Made by a program: the position numbers and the translations under genes
Assembly (NCBI GenBank): GCA_036244855.1
Contig: BQKZ01001676.1
Location: 6,628-70,627 of the forward strand
From: Temnopleurus reevesii
Lineage: Eukaryota; Echinodermata; Echinoidea; Temnopleuroida; Temnopleuridae
Length of the DNA: 64,000 nt
Direction: 5' to 3'
In this document: one piece after another, positions 21,461-32,205 of the stretch
Layout of the letters: each line of letters starts with the position of its first letter
How positions within the stretch are numbered: the stretch's first letter is position 1
Notes under the pieces: model-generated
Told to the model about the DNA's origin: nothing
Databases searched by the model: none
The model's input: the letters and a program-made list of their open reading frames with translations, nothing else

Positions 21461-21763
21461 ACTAAACATTTTTTTGCCTTATCAATAATTAATAGGTTAG
21501 TCCTTTCTTTTGTTGTTCAAGTTTTAATGAGATTTCTCTACTTTTGTCCGTGTCCTATATCTTCAGGATCATCAAGAGCACCGTAAGCAGAAGGGACAAA
21601 TGATTTGGACAAGAGAAACAACTTCCATTCAAACATACCCAATATCTATTTCTCCACCAAAGAAATACCCTTCCCTTTATTCTGGGTAGAAGGGTCAAAC
21701 AGGTGTCACTCATGTTTAAGTGAATAGACAGTGAAGATTTTATGTTGTGATCATGAAACTGTT

Positions 21764-22024
21764 GGGCAATTCCATGCTAAATGAGCCCACTTTCAGACAA
21801 AAATTCTAAAGTTCAAGCAAGAACTGCAAGCGAGTGATGGAAGAACACGTCAAACCTTGAAAAAGGAAGGCTAGAACAAAGTTCTTCAATATCCACTGAG
21901 TTTTTTGTTGAATCTCTGAATCAGTATTAAGATTCATATACCTTTTAATGAGGTCGGTAGCGCAGTTCTTGCTTGAACTTTAACATTTTTGTCTGAATGT
22001 CCTTCCGTTACCGTGGAATTGCCC
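21764..22024. mobile_element. Family F element, copy 1 (261 bp)
   Basis: The ends GGGCAATTCCATGC and CCGTGGAATTGCCC are inverted partners. Inner blocks TTCAAGCAAGAACTGC and GCAGTTCTTGCTTGAAC also face each other. The target duplication is not clear. A second copy is at 24309-24538. Confidence 0.7.
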
Positions 22025-22129
22025 TGCTGTAAAGGTTTGAATGAAGTTGTTTCATTTTGTCCAATACCTTTGTACCATTTGTTCACAGTGATGGTCATTA
22101 ATTACTAATATAAGGAACTATACAAGCCT

Positions 22130-22130
22130 N
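22130..22130. other. Single-N contig join
   Basis: After the N the sequence restarts at a family B unit matching 20042 onward (offset ~2089). The sequence before the N, ending TATACAAGCCT, is found again ending at 24643 (offset 2514). The block 22131-24643 therefore looks like an alternative version of 20042-22129. Confidence 0.75.
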
Positions 22131-23400
22131 GATCAACATATTGATCGGGCAGTACACTTGGTATTTGGTTGAAAATCCCTCCAAACTACTTAAAATGTTA
22201 TTTTGACTAGAGCAGAGATACCAACCACTCCAGATTTTGCCTGAAGTCAATATTAAAATGTGACTAATGCAACAGTTGGACAAAATGGAGAGCATACATG
22301 ACAAAAATAACTCTACTCGGCCATTCATGTGTAATGAAAGCTTTTAATTTAAATGAAAATACACCTCATGCATAACCTGGAACGGTTGGCATCTCTGTAT
22401 ACAGCCCAGGCTAGACTTAGGGATCAACTTATTGAATGAGGAATGGACTTGACACTTGGTACTTGGTTTAAAATCCCCTAAACTACTTAAAATGTTATTT
22501 TGACTAGAGCAGAGATACCAATGATTCCAGATCATGCATGATGCCAAAATTAAGATATGAATTCAATACTGAAGCAGTCAAACAATATTGAGAGCAAATA
22601 TGACAATAGTAACTGTACTTTCAGCCAAAGATAAAAGCCTTGAATTAATATGAAAATAAACCCCATGCATATATTCTGAAGTAGTTAACATATCTTTATA
22701 CAGCCTGGACTAGATTTAGGGCTCAATTATTGATGAAGGAATAGACCTGGCAAGTGGTACTTCGTTGAATATCCCCAAAACTACTTAGATTGTTATTTTG
22801 ACTAGAGCAGAGATGCCAATGGTTCCAGATTATGCATGAAAGCAAAATCAGAATATGACTAGCGCAACAGCTGGATAAAGTTGAGAGCAAACATGACGAA
22901 AATAACTGTACTCTCAGCCATTCACTTGTAATAAAAGACTTGAATTCATACGAAAATACACCTCGTTCATATTCCAGAATGGTTGGCATCTATAGAGCCT
23001 AGGCTAGATTTAGGGATCAACTTATTGATCGGGCAGTACACTTGGTATTTGGTTGAAAATCCCTCCAAACTACTTAAAATGTTATTTTGACTAGAGCAGA
23101 GATACCAACCATTCCAGATTTTGCCTGAAGTCAATATTAAAATGTGACTAGCGCAACAGCTGGACAAAAGTTGGAGCAAACATGACAAAATAACTATACT
23201 CACAGCCATTCACGTGTAATGAAAGCCTTAAATTTAAATGAAAATACACCTCATGCATAACCTGGAACTGTTGGCATCTCTGTATACGGCCCAGGCTAGA
23301 CTTAGGGAGCAACTTATTGATTGGGGTATAGACTTGGTACTTGGTTGCAAATCCCTCCAAACACTAAAAGGAAGTTTTGACTAGAGATGCAGGCAACTTG
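22131..23400 (+). repeat. Family B satellite array, second block
   Basis: Units start at 22215, 22512, 22810 and 23099 with a 289-298 bp period, and the block ends in GACTAGAGATGCAGGCAAC, as does the first block near 20440. Unit content differs from the first block, so this is not a simple exact copy. Confidence 0.85.
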
Positions 23401-23539
23401 AATGGTCATAATTTCCAAGAATTGGGGGGTTGAGATAAGTTCTTTTTTTTTTCAAAGTTGTTTTTCTGATGCAGTCAATTTCATCCATGTTTGCCCAATG
23501 ACAAATTCTATGTTCAATGTTTGAAAAAGGAGGAGGTCA

Positions 23540-23703
23540 CAGCTATTACCTATCTTTAATAGTGGCCACCTGTCTATAGTGACCAGCTGTTTACAGTGGC
23601 TACCTAAATTGGTTCCCTCCAGATGAAGATGTGTATTATAGAACCTGTTTGGTTCACGTCAGATTAAAATGTGTGTTATAGAACTGATCTATAGTGACCA
23701 CCT
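23540..23703. mobile_element. Family E fragment
   Basis: Modules AGTGGCCACCTGTCTATAG, ACAGTGGCTACCTAAATTGG and GTGTTATAGAACTGATCTAT match 20735-20875. Both termini are missing. Confidence 0.7.
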
Positions 23704-24233
23704 CCCAGAATAAAGGGAAGGGTATTTCTTTGGTGGAGAAATAGATATTGGGTATGTTTGAATGGTAGTTGTTTCTCTTGTCTAAAACCGTTGTTCATTC
23801 TGCTTACAGTGCTCTTGATGATCCTGAAGATATAGGACACGGACAAAAATAGAGAAGTCTCATTAAAACTTTAATGAATAAAGAAATTTTGTCCCTACTA
23901 TTGCTATATTTGACAAGTTACATTGCTTGTCCAACCTAGCAACAGCACTGATCTATTTAATCCGCATTCTGATTTTTGAAGTACAATCAAACCTGCCTGT
24001 AGTGGCCACCCAAGGGAAACAGGAAAAAGTGGCAACTTTAGACAAGTGACCTTTATAAACAGGTTCTACAACAGATGGAAGTGTGTGTTGTAGAACCTGT
24101 TTTCCTGTTTCCCTTGGGTGGCCACTATAGGCAGGTTTGATTGTACTTCAAAAATCAGAATGCGGATTAAATTCAAACATACCCAATATCTATTTCTCCA
24201 CCAAAGAAATACCCTTCCCTTTACTCTGGGTAG
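23703..24233. repeat. Large inverted repeat enclosing a palindromic family E element
   Basis: The arm 23703-23762 (GGGAAGGGTATTTCTTTGG through GATATTGGGTATGTTTGAAT) is inverted at 24174-24233. Inside, 23956-24173 forms a second palindrome around the family E element that extends ~25 bp into flanking DNA on both sides (ATCCGCATTCTGATTTTTG and complement). A direct copy of the outer arm also lies at 21630-21690. Confidence 0.75.
23984..24143. mobile_element. Family E MITE, palindromic copy (160 bp)
   Basis: The ends CAATCAAACCTGCCTGTAG and CTATAGGCAGGTTTGATTG are flanked by TA (23982-23983 and 24144-24145). Each arm carries the CCCAAGGGAAACAGG block in opposite orientation. Confidence 0.8.
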
Positions 24234-24308
24234 GTTAAGGTTAAACATGTGTCACATGTGTTAAGTGAATATACAGGGGAGCTTTTATGTTGTGATCATG
24301 AAACTGTT

Positions 24309-24538
24309 GGGCAATTCCACGCTAAATGAGGCGTCCTTCCGTTATCGACCTCATTAATATGCATATCTTGATACTAATTAAGAGATTCAACAAAAAAACC
24401 AGTGGATATTGAAGAACTATGTTCTAGCTTTCCTTTTGCAAGGTTGGAAATGTTCTTCCATCACTCGTTTTCTTGCAGTTCTTGACTTGAACTTTAACAT
24501 TTTTGTCTGAATGTCCTTCCGTTACCGTGGAATTGCCC
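24309..24538. mobile_element. Family F element, copy 2 (230 bp)
   Basis: The ends are GGGCAATTCCACGC and CCGTGGAATTGCCC. It is about 30 bp shorter than copy 1, and the inner segment is rearranged, with the TTAAGAGATTCAAC block in reverse order. Confidence 0.7.
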
Positions 24539-24699
24539 TGCTGTAAAGGTTTGAATGAAGTTGTTTCATTTTGTCCAATACCTTTGTACCATTTGTTCAC
24601 AGTGATGGTCATTAATTACTAATATAAGGAACTATACAAGCCTTTACAACTAAAAAACCATTGTATACAACTATACAATGGCGTAAATATCCATTATTG

Positions 24700-25750
24700 A
24701 CTGATAACGCCTTAAAGTCCAAATTTAGTTTAAGTAAGAAAATATCTCATGCTAGTGATCTTCCGAATTGTTCATTTATAAAGATCCATCAAAGCAACAA
24801 AGAAGCTTGACATTTTCACAAAACTTTCTAAAGCTACATCCTTTTCTCTCATTATCTTGGTGCAAGCATAAATCTTTGCTTTATTCCTCTCAAAGCTCCT
24901 CCCTGCCCACACCTATTGAATTGAATCTGTTTGTTTAAGACGCTGCATCCCTTTTATCCATCTTCTTGGGAAGTTCTAATCTCTTGAGTAGACAAAATGT
25001 TTTTGTCCCATTCTTGTTGGGTATTTGTAAAAAAAAATGATTTGTAACCTTGATAATCCCATGCTATCCTCATCAATAATTTAGTAAAAGAAATAATTAT
25101 CTAGTTGCCCTCCACCGACCTACCTTCTGAAAATGACCCGAAGTGAACCTTTTTTTAATGTTTCACTAAAATTGTAATATATTTACACCTGTATAAATTC
25201 TGAATTGTTTGTTGACAGTAATCCATTAAATCAACAAAGAAGCTTGACATTTCCACAAAACTTCCTAAAGCTACATCCTTTTCTCTCATTAACTTAAAAT
25301 CCAAATTTAGTTAGTTTAAGTAAGAAAATATCTCATGCTAGTGATCTTCCGAATTGTTCATTTACAAAGATCCATCAAAGCAACAAAGAAGCTTGACATT
25401 TACACAAAAACTTTCTAAAGCTACATCTTTTTCTCTCATTATCTTGGTGCAAGCATAAATCTTTGCTTTATTCCTCTCAAAGCTCCTCCCTGCCCACACC
25501 TATTGAATTGAATCTGTCTGTTTAAGACACTGCATCCCTTTTATCCATCTTCTTGGGAAGTTCTAATCTCTTGAGTAGACAAAATGTTTTTGTTCGATTC
25601 TTGTCGGATATTTTTAAAAATGCTTTGTAACCTTGATAATCCCCTGCTATCCTCATCAATAACTTTAGTAAAAAAAATATACAATTTTTAGTCGGCCTTC
25701 ACGACCGAACCTCTGAAAATGACCCAAAGTGACCTTGTTTTTTGCTTGTC
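24700..25750. repeat. Tandem duplication, unit ~583 bp
   Basis: Segment 24715-25170 and segment 25297-25750 align at an offset of ~583 bp, with blocks CTCATGCTAGTGATCTTCCG, GCTCCTCCCTGCCCACACC and TAGACAAAATGTTTTTGT. The copies differ by scattered substitutions. No N lies between them, so this may be a real duplication. Confidence 0.8.
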
Positions 25751-26300
25751 AATAAAATTGAGAAATCATAAAATTATAGATAAACATGTGAAATTAAGCC
25801 ATAAGAGTCATTTTCAGATGTTCCTTGGCTTTTCCATTTCACACTACCGTCTTATTTTACTCATGAATTGTTTAGATTGTGCTAAAAAAATTGAATTGAA
25901 ATTTTTTTTTAAAAGTGTAAGTGTTGTGATGTAGTGGTTTTGACTCTCACCTGTCATGCAGAGGTCCGCAGTTCGAGTCCCATCCACGGTGTTATTTTCC
26001 TTCAGTAAGGAATTCATCTAAGTTGTACTGCACTAAACCCAGGTGAGGTGAATGGGTACCTGGCTGGAATATTTATTCAATGAAATGCCATGCGCGCTAG
26101 TGTACCCCTGGGTAATAAAGCCAGGGTAATAATAATGGAGAGCGTCTTGAGTACTCAGCAGAGTGGATACTTGCTGTACCGTATATAAATTGTATGTGTT
26201 ATTATTATGAAAACAAACTTTTTCTGACCGGCCTACGCTTATTTATATGACATTCGAGGGCAGACAAACAATTTTTTAAATCCTTATTTGCATCTCAACT
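25690..26300. repeat. Family K dispersed repeat, copy 2, split by a SINE
   Basis: The left part (ACCTCTGAAAATGACCCAAA, GTCATTTTCAGATGTTCC) and the right part (TTTTTCTGACCGGCCTAC and following) match the family K copy at 21000-21460. The SINE at 25928-26215 separates them. Confidence 0.55.
25928..26215 (+). mobile_element. tRNA-derived SINE, near full length, nested in family K
   Basis: The head is ATGTAGTGGTTTTGACTC, box B is AGTTCGAGTCCCATCC, and the body reads TTCCTTCAGTAAGGAATTCA and CAGGTGAGGTGAATGGGTAC. A tail with ATATAAATTG ends in (ATT)n. It is more diverged than the 10075-10372 copy. Confidence 0.8.
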
Positions 26301-26800
26301 CCATCTGTTTTGAGACAGAATTTCTAGAAGAAAAGAAAACATGGTCCTTCAATTGTGCTGGAAAAATATAATAAAAGTTCAACAAGTGTCTGACCTTTTG
26401 AGAAACAAAGCAGTATGTCTATGCCATAAATAGGTCAAGTCCAAGCTCGTTTGCTGTCGTATTTTTATCGTATTTTTGTAAAGCCATTTCCTGATCGATG
26501 GGCCTTATAGTCGTGACATAGAGCTTGGGTTTTATAGAATTTAAAGAAAAATATATATTCTAAGGCTTGATCATTAGAAAATATTTATTTGAAATAGACT
26601 GCCCCTCCCTCCTCTTTAGAAAGTGAAGTACCTACACTGTTTAATTGGTACTTTCTGCATAGAAATAAACAATATGAATTCATATTTTCTGTACTAACAC
26701 ATTCAGTTTTCTGAAAAAGATCTGGTAAATCATTTTTTTTCATAACGGCAGAATGCATTTTGTACATGTTCATATTGGTTTCAAAATATTTTAGGGTATC
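26300..26800. other. Unassigned AT-rich sequence
   Basis: I find no recognisable gene. From 26656 the sequence is repeated after the N at 27983. Confidence 0.5.
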
Positions 26801-26808
26801 TAAGGTAA

Positions 26809-27068
26809 AAGTAGTAATAATAATAATGTACAGCTTTTATATAGCACTTATCAACTCTTTATGAAGAAATCCCGAGGTGCTCTACAATTGCAGCATTATT
26901 ACCCTGGCTTTAGCAGTGCAGCTATTACTAATAGCTAATAATTAGGCGCATAAGCTTTTTCAAAGAATACTGGTAAATTCCTGCCAGGTACCCATTCATC
27001 TCATCTGGGTGGAGTGCAGCACAATGTTGATGAATTTTTTGCTTAAGGAAATTAACGCCATCAAAATG
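26809..27068 (-). mobile_element. SINE, reverse, lacking the tRNA-like head
   Basis: It starts with (AAT)n and GCTTTTATATAGCACTTATC and runs through ATTACCCTGGCTTTAGCAG and AGGTACCCATTCATCTCATC to TTAACGCCATC. The tRNA-related head is absent. It is duplicated at 28137-28385. Confidence 0.8.
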
Positions 27069-27090
27069 CAATCTCAAAAATTTCACACAA

Positions 27091-27300
27091 TAGGCAGGTT
27101 TACTATTAGATGCATCTATACAGGGTTTTTCTGGGCAACCTAAAGAATTGCCCGAGACTTGCCCGACAAAGCAAGTAATGCATGTAGACTGTATTCCAGG
27201 TATTACAGTTCAACTGGTACTAACCACTTTAGGAATATCACGCAACTACTCTCGTTTGCCAGAGACGTGCATAAACTTGAATATCTTAGTAAACCGGCCC
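27091..27300 (+). mobile_element. Family A MITE
   Basis: The left end is GGCAGGTTTACTATTAGATG and the right end is TATCTTAGTAAACCGGCC, with the core TTGCCCGAGACTTGCCCGAC between. About 25 bp are missing after the left terminus compared with the second copy at 28411-28637. Confidence 0.85.
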
Positions 27301-27690
27301 TTTTAAAGAATTGGCTAAAATATGTACATTTACATGTACCTTTCAATGGGCATCATGCATTATAGTTTCTTTTAATTTGAATACGAATTTGAAATGTAGA
27401 AATATCAGCTGTCAAAATGATACATTGAATTTTACATATCAAACACAATCGTCACTATTGTTGTTTAGCTTCTGAATCACCATTGTTTTGAAAAAAAAGC
27501 TTTTCAGTTTCATTTGATTAGGCATATTGTGATTAATCACCATTAATCCTCTTAGGGAACTAATCTGCTGCTTAAGTAGGTACCATGTTGATAATCTAAG
27601 GTATGTCTTTAATCCATGCTTTATTCAACAGAGGGGTATTTGTTGTAAATTTTAAATGCGTTTCATTTTAAAGGAATTTAAAGGTTGTGA
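27300..27690. other. Unassigned AT-rich sequence
   Basis: No gene can be read. The segment recurs, with small differences, at about 28640-29030 after the join. Confidence 0.6.
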
Positions 27691-27850
27691 TTTGGTGATG
27701 ATGGTGATGGTGTTGCGATGATGATGATGATGATGATGATGATGATAATTGTGGTGATGATGATGATGGTGATGGAGATGATGGTGATGGATATGATGAT
27801 GATGATGATGATGACGGTGGTGGTGGTGATGATGATGATGATGATGAATG
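27690..27850. repeat. (GAT)n/(GGT)n microsatellite
   Basis: GAT and GGT triplets run for ~155 bp. Frames reading Met, His, Ile or Ser runs on both strands are translations of this tract and not genes. Confidence 0.95.
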
Positions 27851-27982
27851 GTCCAAACACAATTTCTATATGCCTTTTTGGGCAAGTGACAATCTTATTT
27901 ACTTACCCAATGGCTCAGTTTTTTTGCCTTGGGCATTCGGGCAAGTGGGTTTGTAGCGCCCTGTGATCTTGGTGATGGTAAT

Positions 27983-27983
27983 N
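27983..27983. other. Single-N contig join
   Basis: Sequence after the N (from 27984, TGCATAGAAATAAACAATAT) matches 26656 onward (offset 1328 at the start). It carries the same SINE, family A element and (GAT)n tract with small differences. This is most simply two haplotypes in series. Confidence 0.85.
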
Positions 27984-28136
27984 TGCATAGAAATAAACAA
28001 TATGAATTCATATTTTCTGTACTGACACATTCAGTTTTCTGAAAAAGATCTGGTAAATCATTTTTTTTTTTTCATAACTGCAGATTTGTACATGTTCATA
28101 TTGGTTTCCAAATATTTTAGGGTAGCTAAGGTAAAA

Positions 28137-28385
28137 AATAGTAATAATAATAATGTACGGCTTTTATATAGCACTTATCAACTCTTCATGAAGAATTCTT
28201 TAGGTGATCTACAATTGCAGCATTATTACCCTGGCTTTAGCAGTGCAGCTATTACTAATAGCTAATAATTAGGCGCATAAGCTTTTTCAAAGAATAAGTT
28301 CCTGCCAGGTACCCATTCATCTCATCTGGGTTGAGTGCAGCACAATATGGATGAATTTCTAGCTGAAGGAAATTAACGCCATCAA
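28137..28385 (-). mobile_element. SINE, reverse, second copy of 26809-27068
   Basis: The structure is the same, with (AAT)n then GGCTTTTATATAGCACTTAT and the same missing head. Small differences (TTCATGAAGAATTC, TATGGATGAATTTC) separate it from the first copy. Confidence 0.8.
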
Positions 28386-28410
28386 AATGCAATCTCAAAA
28401 ATTTCACACA

Positions 28411-28637
28411 ATAGGCAGGTTTACTATTAGATGGAAAATTTTATGTGTTCCCTCGATACAAGGTTTTTCTGGGCAACCTAAAGAATTGCCCGAGACTTGC
28501 CCGATATAGCAAGTAATGCATGCAAACTGTATTCTAGATATTACAGTTCAACTGTTACTAACCACTTTAGGAATATCACGCAACTACTCACGTTTGCAGG
28601 AGACATGCATAAACTTTAATATCTTAGTAAACCGGCC
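28411..28637 (+). mobile_element. Family A MITE, second copy of 27091-27300
   Basis: The left end is GGCAGGTTTACTATTAGATG and the right end TATCTTAGTAAACCGGCC. It retains the ATTTTATGTGTTCCCTCG segment missing from the first copy, so the first carries a deletion. Confidence 0.85.
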
Positions 28638-29029
28638 CTTTTAAAAAGATTGGCTAAAATATGTACATTTACCTTTCAAAGGGCATCATGGTTTATAGTT
28701 TCCTTATTTTAATCCGAATACGAATTTTAAATGTACAAATATCAGCTGTCAAAATGATACATTGAATTTCACATATCAAACACAATCATCACTATTGTTG
28801 TTTAGCTTCTGAATTTCCATTGTTTTGAAGAAAAAAAAGCTATTCAGTTTCATTCGATTAGGCATATTGTGATTAATCCCCATTAATCCTCTTAAGGAAC
28901 TAATCTGCTGCTTAAGTAGATACTGTACCATGTTGATAAAATAAGGTATGTCCTTAATCCCATGCTTTATTCAACAGAGGGGTATTTGTTATTAATTTTA
29001 AATGCATTTCATTTTGAAGGAATTTGAAG

Positions 29030-29114
29030 GCTGTGGTGGTGGTGATGGAGATGATGGTGATGATGATGATGGCAATGATAATGATGATGATGGTGGTGGT
29101 CATGATGATGATGA

Positions 29115-29176
<62 letters not shown>

Positions 29177-29335
29177 GATGATAAGAGTGATGAAGAAGAA
29201 GAAGAAGAAGAAGAAGACGGTGGGGGATGATGATGATGGTGATAATGACAATGATGTTGTTGATGCTGCTGATGATGATAATGATGATGATGATGATTAC
29301 AATAATGTTGATAATTGTGACAGTAATTTTGTCAA
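29030..29335. repeat. (GAT)n/(GAA)n microsatellite, expanded
   Basis: About 300 bp of GAT triplets, with a GAAGAAGAAG block near 29195-29217 and GATAAT variants toward the end. It is roughly twice the length of the tract at 27690-27850, which it appears to correspond to. Confidence 0.95.
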
Positions 29336-29489
29336 TGATTGTCACAACACTGTATAATTAATATAAAATAACATTATAATCATTTCCCACCAAGACGACA
29401 AATAAAACCAAACAAGTAGCATCCTTTAAAATTAATCCTTTGTATGTGTACCTCGGACCCTTGTTTCCAGAAGTAAAGTAGTTTGGCAA

Positions 29490-29900
29490 ACTGTTTTAAT
29501 CAACATTGGACATTGTTTCTCTAATCGGGTGCCATTGACTCGTAATTGTTATCGAGCATATCTGAGGCGCGGTTGTGGGTTGTGGCATGAGGCCCCGTTC
29601 AGATTTTAAAGCAGCCTCTACTAAATTAGTTTTCAAAGCAGGTTTAGAAGGCCAGTCGTGCAGGGGCGGATCTGGCTTTTTCCCAAGTGGGGGGTTTTGA
29701 ATGCGAAGGTAGACATCGACGAGGGAGCGGAACAACCGAGCTCGAGCTTTTGAAGTGAAAGAGGGAGGAGGGTGTATGGAGGTTGTACATTTTTTAGGGT
29801 TGCCAGCTGTCGATTTGAGCATACTTTATGCTCTTATTTTGTCTATTTTGTCATTTTCTTTTTACTTGGTGGCCCAAAGGGGGAGGGGGTGTTTGAATCG
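29490..29900. promoter_or_regulatory. Candidate cis-regulatory island
   Basis: A repeat-free, GC-richer stretch with a SOX-like ACATTGTTT (about 29510), the homeobox core TAATTG (29543-29548), and GGTTGTGGGTTGTGG near 29570, which carries two Runx-type TTGTGG cores. The 108-codon minus-strand frame (29496-29822) has no recognisable domain. Confidence 0.35.
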
Positions 29901-29989
29901 AACTCCACCTGTAGATCTACCACTGTTGTGTCCTGTTCAGATCTATGAAATTGTTAACTATAATGATAAGATTACATATTTTTAAATAT

Positions 29990-30270
29990 ATTTGTTTACG
30001 TTGTCTAAATTATTTATCTCTAGTGCTCAGAGTAAGTTTTTTTGTCACTATAAAGAGAGTAATGAAGAGAATTCAGAGTGAAGAAAAAGTCCAAACTTGT
30101 TGAAGTTATTGACTTTCGTTGTGAAAAATTCTTGTTTTTACATTTGTGACCAATGACAGAGAAAGAGGCTATTGTGTGTAATATAAACATTGGTATCCAA
30201 TGTCATAATGACACACTTTTTTCGCAAGGGTCAAGAGAGATGATAATTTTTTCATTGGTAGTATATAGAC
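29990..30270. other. Unassigned AT-rich sequence
   Basis: There is nothing recognisable between the island and the TU-like element. Confidence 0.5.
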
Positions 30271-30278
30271 ACAAAACT

Positions 30279-30708
30279 GGGAGCATCCCACGAGTCCGAC
30301 AGCCCACGAGTCCGACAGCTCACGAGTCCGACAGAAATGAATATAAGCCTACTACATCGACAATTTTCAAAATGAGGTTCGAGCTAGACATTTTTACTTT
30401 CACGCTCGCAAGATCGACACTGACAAATTATTTGCTTTGAGCCCGACAGCACGCAAACAGACCTACAAGACCGACTAACGTAAATATAGTGCTGTCGGAC
30501 TAATAGACCAATTTTACCTAGAGTCGGTCTCATTTGCAAAATTTATGTTCGGTCGTAATCATGTGCGTTTTCATAATTTTGTCGGATTAATGAGTTGTCT
30601 GACTCTAATCCGTTTTTATGTAATGTCTATTTCGTGCACTAATTATTCAAAATGTCGGCCTCGTGAGCTGTCGGACTCGTGGGCTGTCGGACTCGTTGGT
30701 AGTTTCCC
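30279..30708. mobile_element. TU-like foldback element with tandem repeats in its ends, 430 bp
   Basis: Each end carries direct copies of a 16-bp unit with the core CACGAGTCCGACAG. There are three on the left (about 30289-30334) and two clear plus one altered in inverted orientation on the right (about 30655-30695). The extreme ends GGGAGCATCCCACGAG and CGTTGGTAGTTTCCC are imperfectly inverted. The element is flanked by ACAAAACT on both sides (30271-30278 and 30709-30716), an 8-bp target duplication. Sea urchin TU elements are described as having long inverted ends with short tandem repeats in the outer domain; assignment to that group is by architecture only. No transposase is present. Confidence 0.8.
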
Positions 30709-30716
30709 ACAAAACT

Positions 30717-31200
30717 ACATCCGCTAAACAACCCTTGACATTGAAAGTTTGTTTTGGATGCTTTTAATTAGTTGTTGATTCTTGTTATCACTTCCTTTTT
30801 TATCATTTATACATTATTTCTTTTTCATTTTTTGTAAAAATCATGTAAATAATGTGATTGCTTGTGAGTCTGAAATAAAGATTTAAGTAAAAAATTTAAT
30901 GAAATCTTCTAAAAATTTAGATATTAAAAAGTGAGGATTTTTATCAATTAAAAAAAAATCACGCTGAAAATACAAGATCATAATGCACAATACTGGTTCA
31001 AATGATAAATGAATTGTTCATAAAAATTAAATATCAGCTACAAATTTGTTTGCACTAGTTTGAATTAAACTTTCTCATCAAAATAGATTTTTTATGAGCT
31101 ATAAACAACACTAATTCTGCCCACTTCTCTCGAAAAACAAATTTCTTGACAGGTTTATTAATCGATGTATGATGAGTTCTAAATTTGAGCATTAAGGACA
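30717..31200. other. Unassigned AT-rich sequence with a family A end fragment
   Basis: No gene can be read. GACAGGTTTATTAATCGATG near 31150 resembles the left end of family A, with no right end visible. Confidence 0.45.
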
Positions 31201-31740
31201 TTCAACTGTAATTTGAATGGTGGGCATGACGTCTTGAAAGGGACCCCTCTTCCTTCCCCGACGGGCGAACGATAACAAACCATGCTAACTACCAAGCTAT
31301 GAGAATCTCTGATTCTATTTAGACAGGGGGCATTTTCCTTTTCAAAGAAAAGGGGGTTTTGACGGAGAATGGATTAATGCCTTTGCGCACACAGCTCAGT
31401 AATTCAACAGGCCGAAGTTCTCGGGGCTATTGCCCAGAACGGACGTCGATTGCATCGGGTGTGGGTTTTAGCGTCACGCACGCTTTTATAACGTATGGTT
31501 CACCGTCGAGTTTTCCCTTTCACGGGAGATGACATGCGGGACCATGCATGCCTTCTCATGTATGGTTTTTCCGTTGCAAACATCTTGCGGCGATCACGAG
31601 AGTGGTCTGCGTGTTTCACGTTTCGTTGTTAGAGGCTACATCTTGAGAACGGTTTTTGATTTGTGGATGACGGATTCTGGCGTATTCCTTGGCTTTAAAT
31701 CATTATTATTTCTTCTTTTCCTTCCTCCTATTTAAGACAA
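31200..31740. promoter_or_regulatory. Candidate cis-regulatory island (Otx-type motif)
   Basis: A clear GC-rich, repeat-free island. It carries an Otx-type GGATTA (31371-31376) that extends into GGATTAATGC, a GAACGATAACAAACC block, several CG-containing stretches (GCGTCACGCACGC, GGCGATCACGAG), and TTTTATAACG near 31482. The plus-strand 68-codon frame (31529-31735) has no recognisable domain. Confidence 0.4.
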
Positions 31741-31744
31741 TTGT

Positions 31745-32200
31745 CATGATGACGATTGTTTTTAGCCATTTAGATGCTCTTTTCAATTTGTGATTGATTT
31801 ACCGCTGACTTATGATTGAAAACAATTTCATTGCACCCCCCCCCCCCTAGATTAAATGGTAAATTTGGGGGTCTGTCCATACAGAAAGAAAATGAAGCGA
31901 AAGAATTTATTTTGTAAGCTGATTTTAAAAAATCTTACCCATTGTTCAAATGCACTTAGGAAGATTGCCCAAGAACTACTTTATCAGTTTATTGCGTTGG
32001 TTGGTTGGAAAAAGTTTAATTTTTCAATTTTTCGAAAAGATTTTATATAAAAAAGACTTTGAATGGATTGAAATGCATTATAACTTCTGAAAACAAATTT
32101 TCAGTTTTCATTTCTCATGTTGATTCATAATTTCACTGACAATGACTTTTCAAGTTACGGTATATCTCTCACGTTTTCCTACAAGTTTACTGTGATTTGT
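31745..32200. other. Unassigned AT-rich sequence with C12 run
   Basis: A run of 12 C lies at 31836-31847. No gene or repeat is recognised. Confidence 0.5.
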
Positions 32201-32205
32201 ATTTT

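Noticed and set aside
24700..25750. 583-bp tandem duplication as another assembly artefact
   Set aside because: No N separates the copies and they differ by scattered substitutions and indels, so a true duplication is the simpler reading.
29009..29357. Asp-, Met- and His-rich frames of 68-81 codons
   Set aside because: Triplet microsatellite read in different frames.
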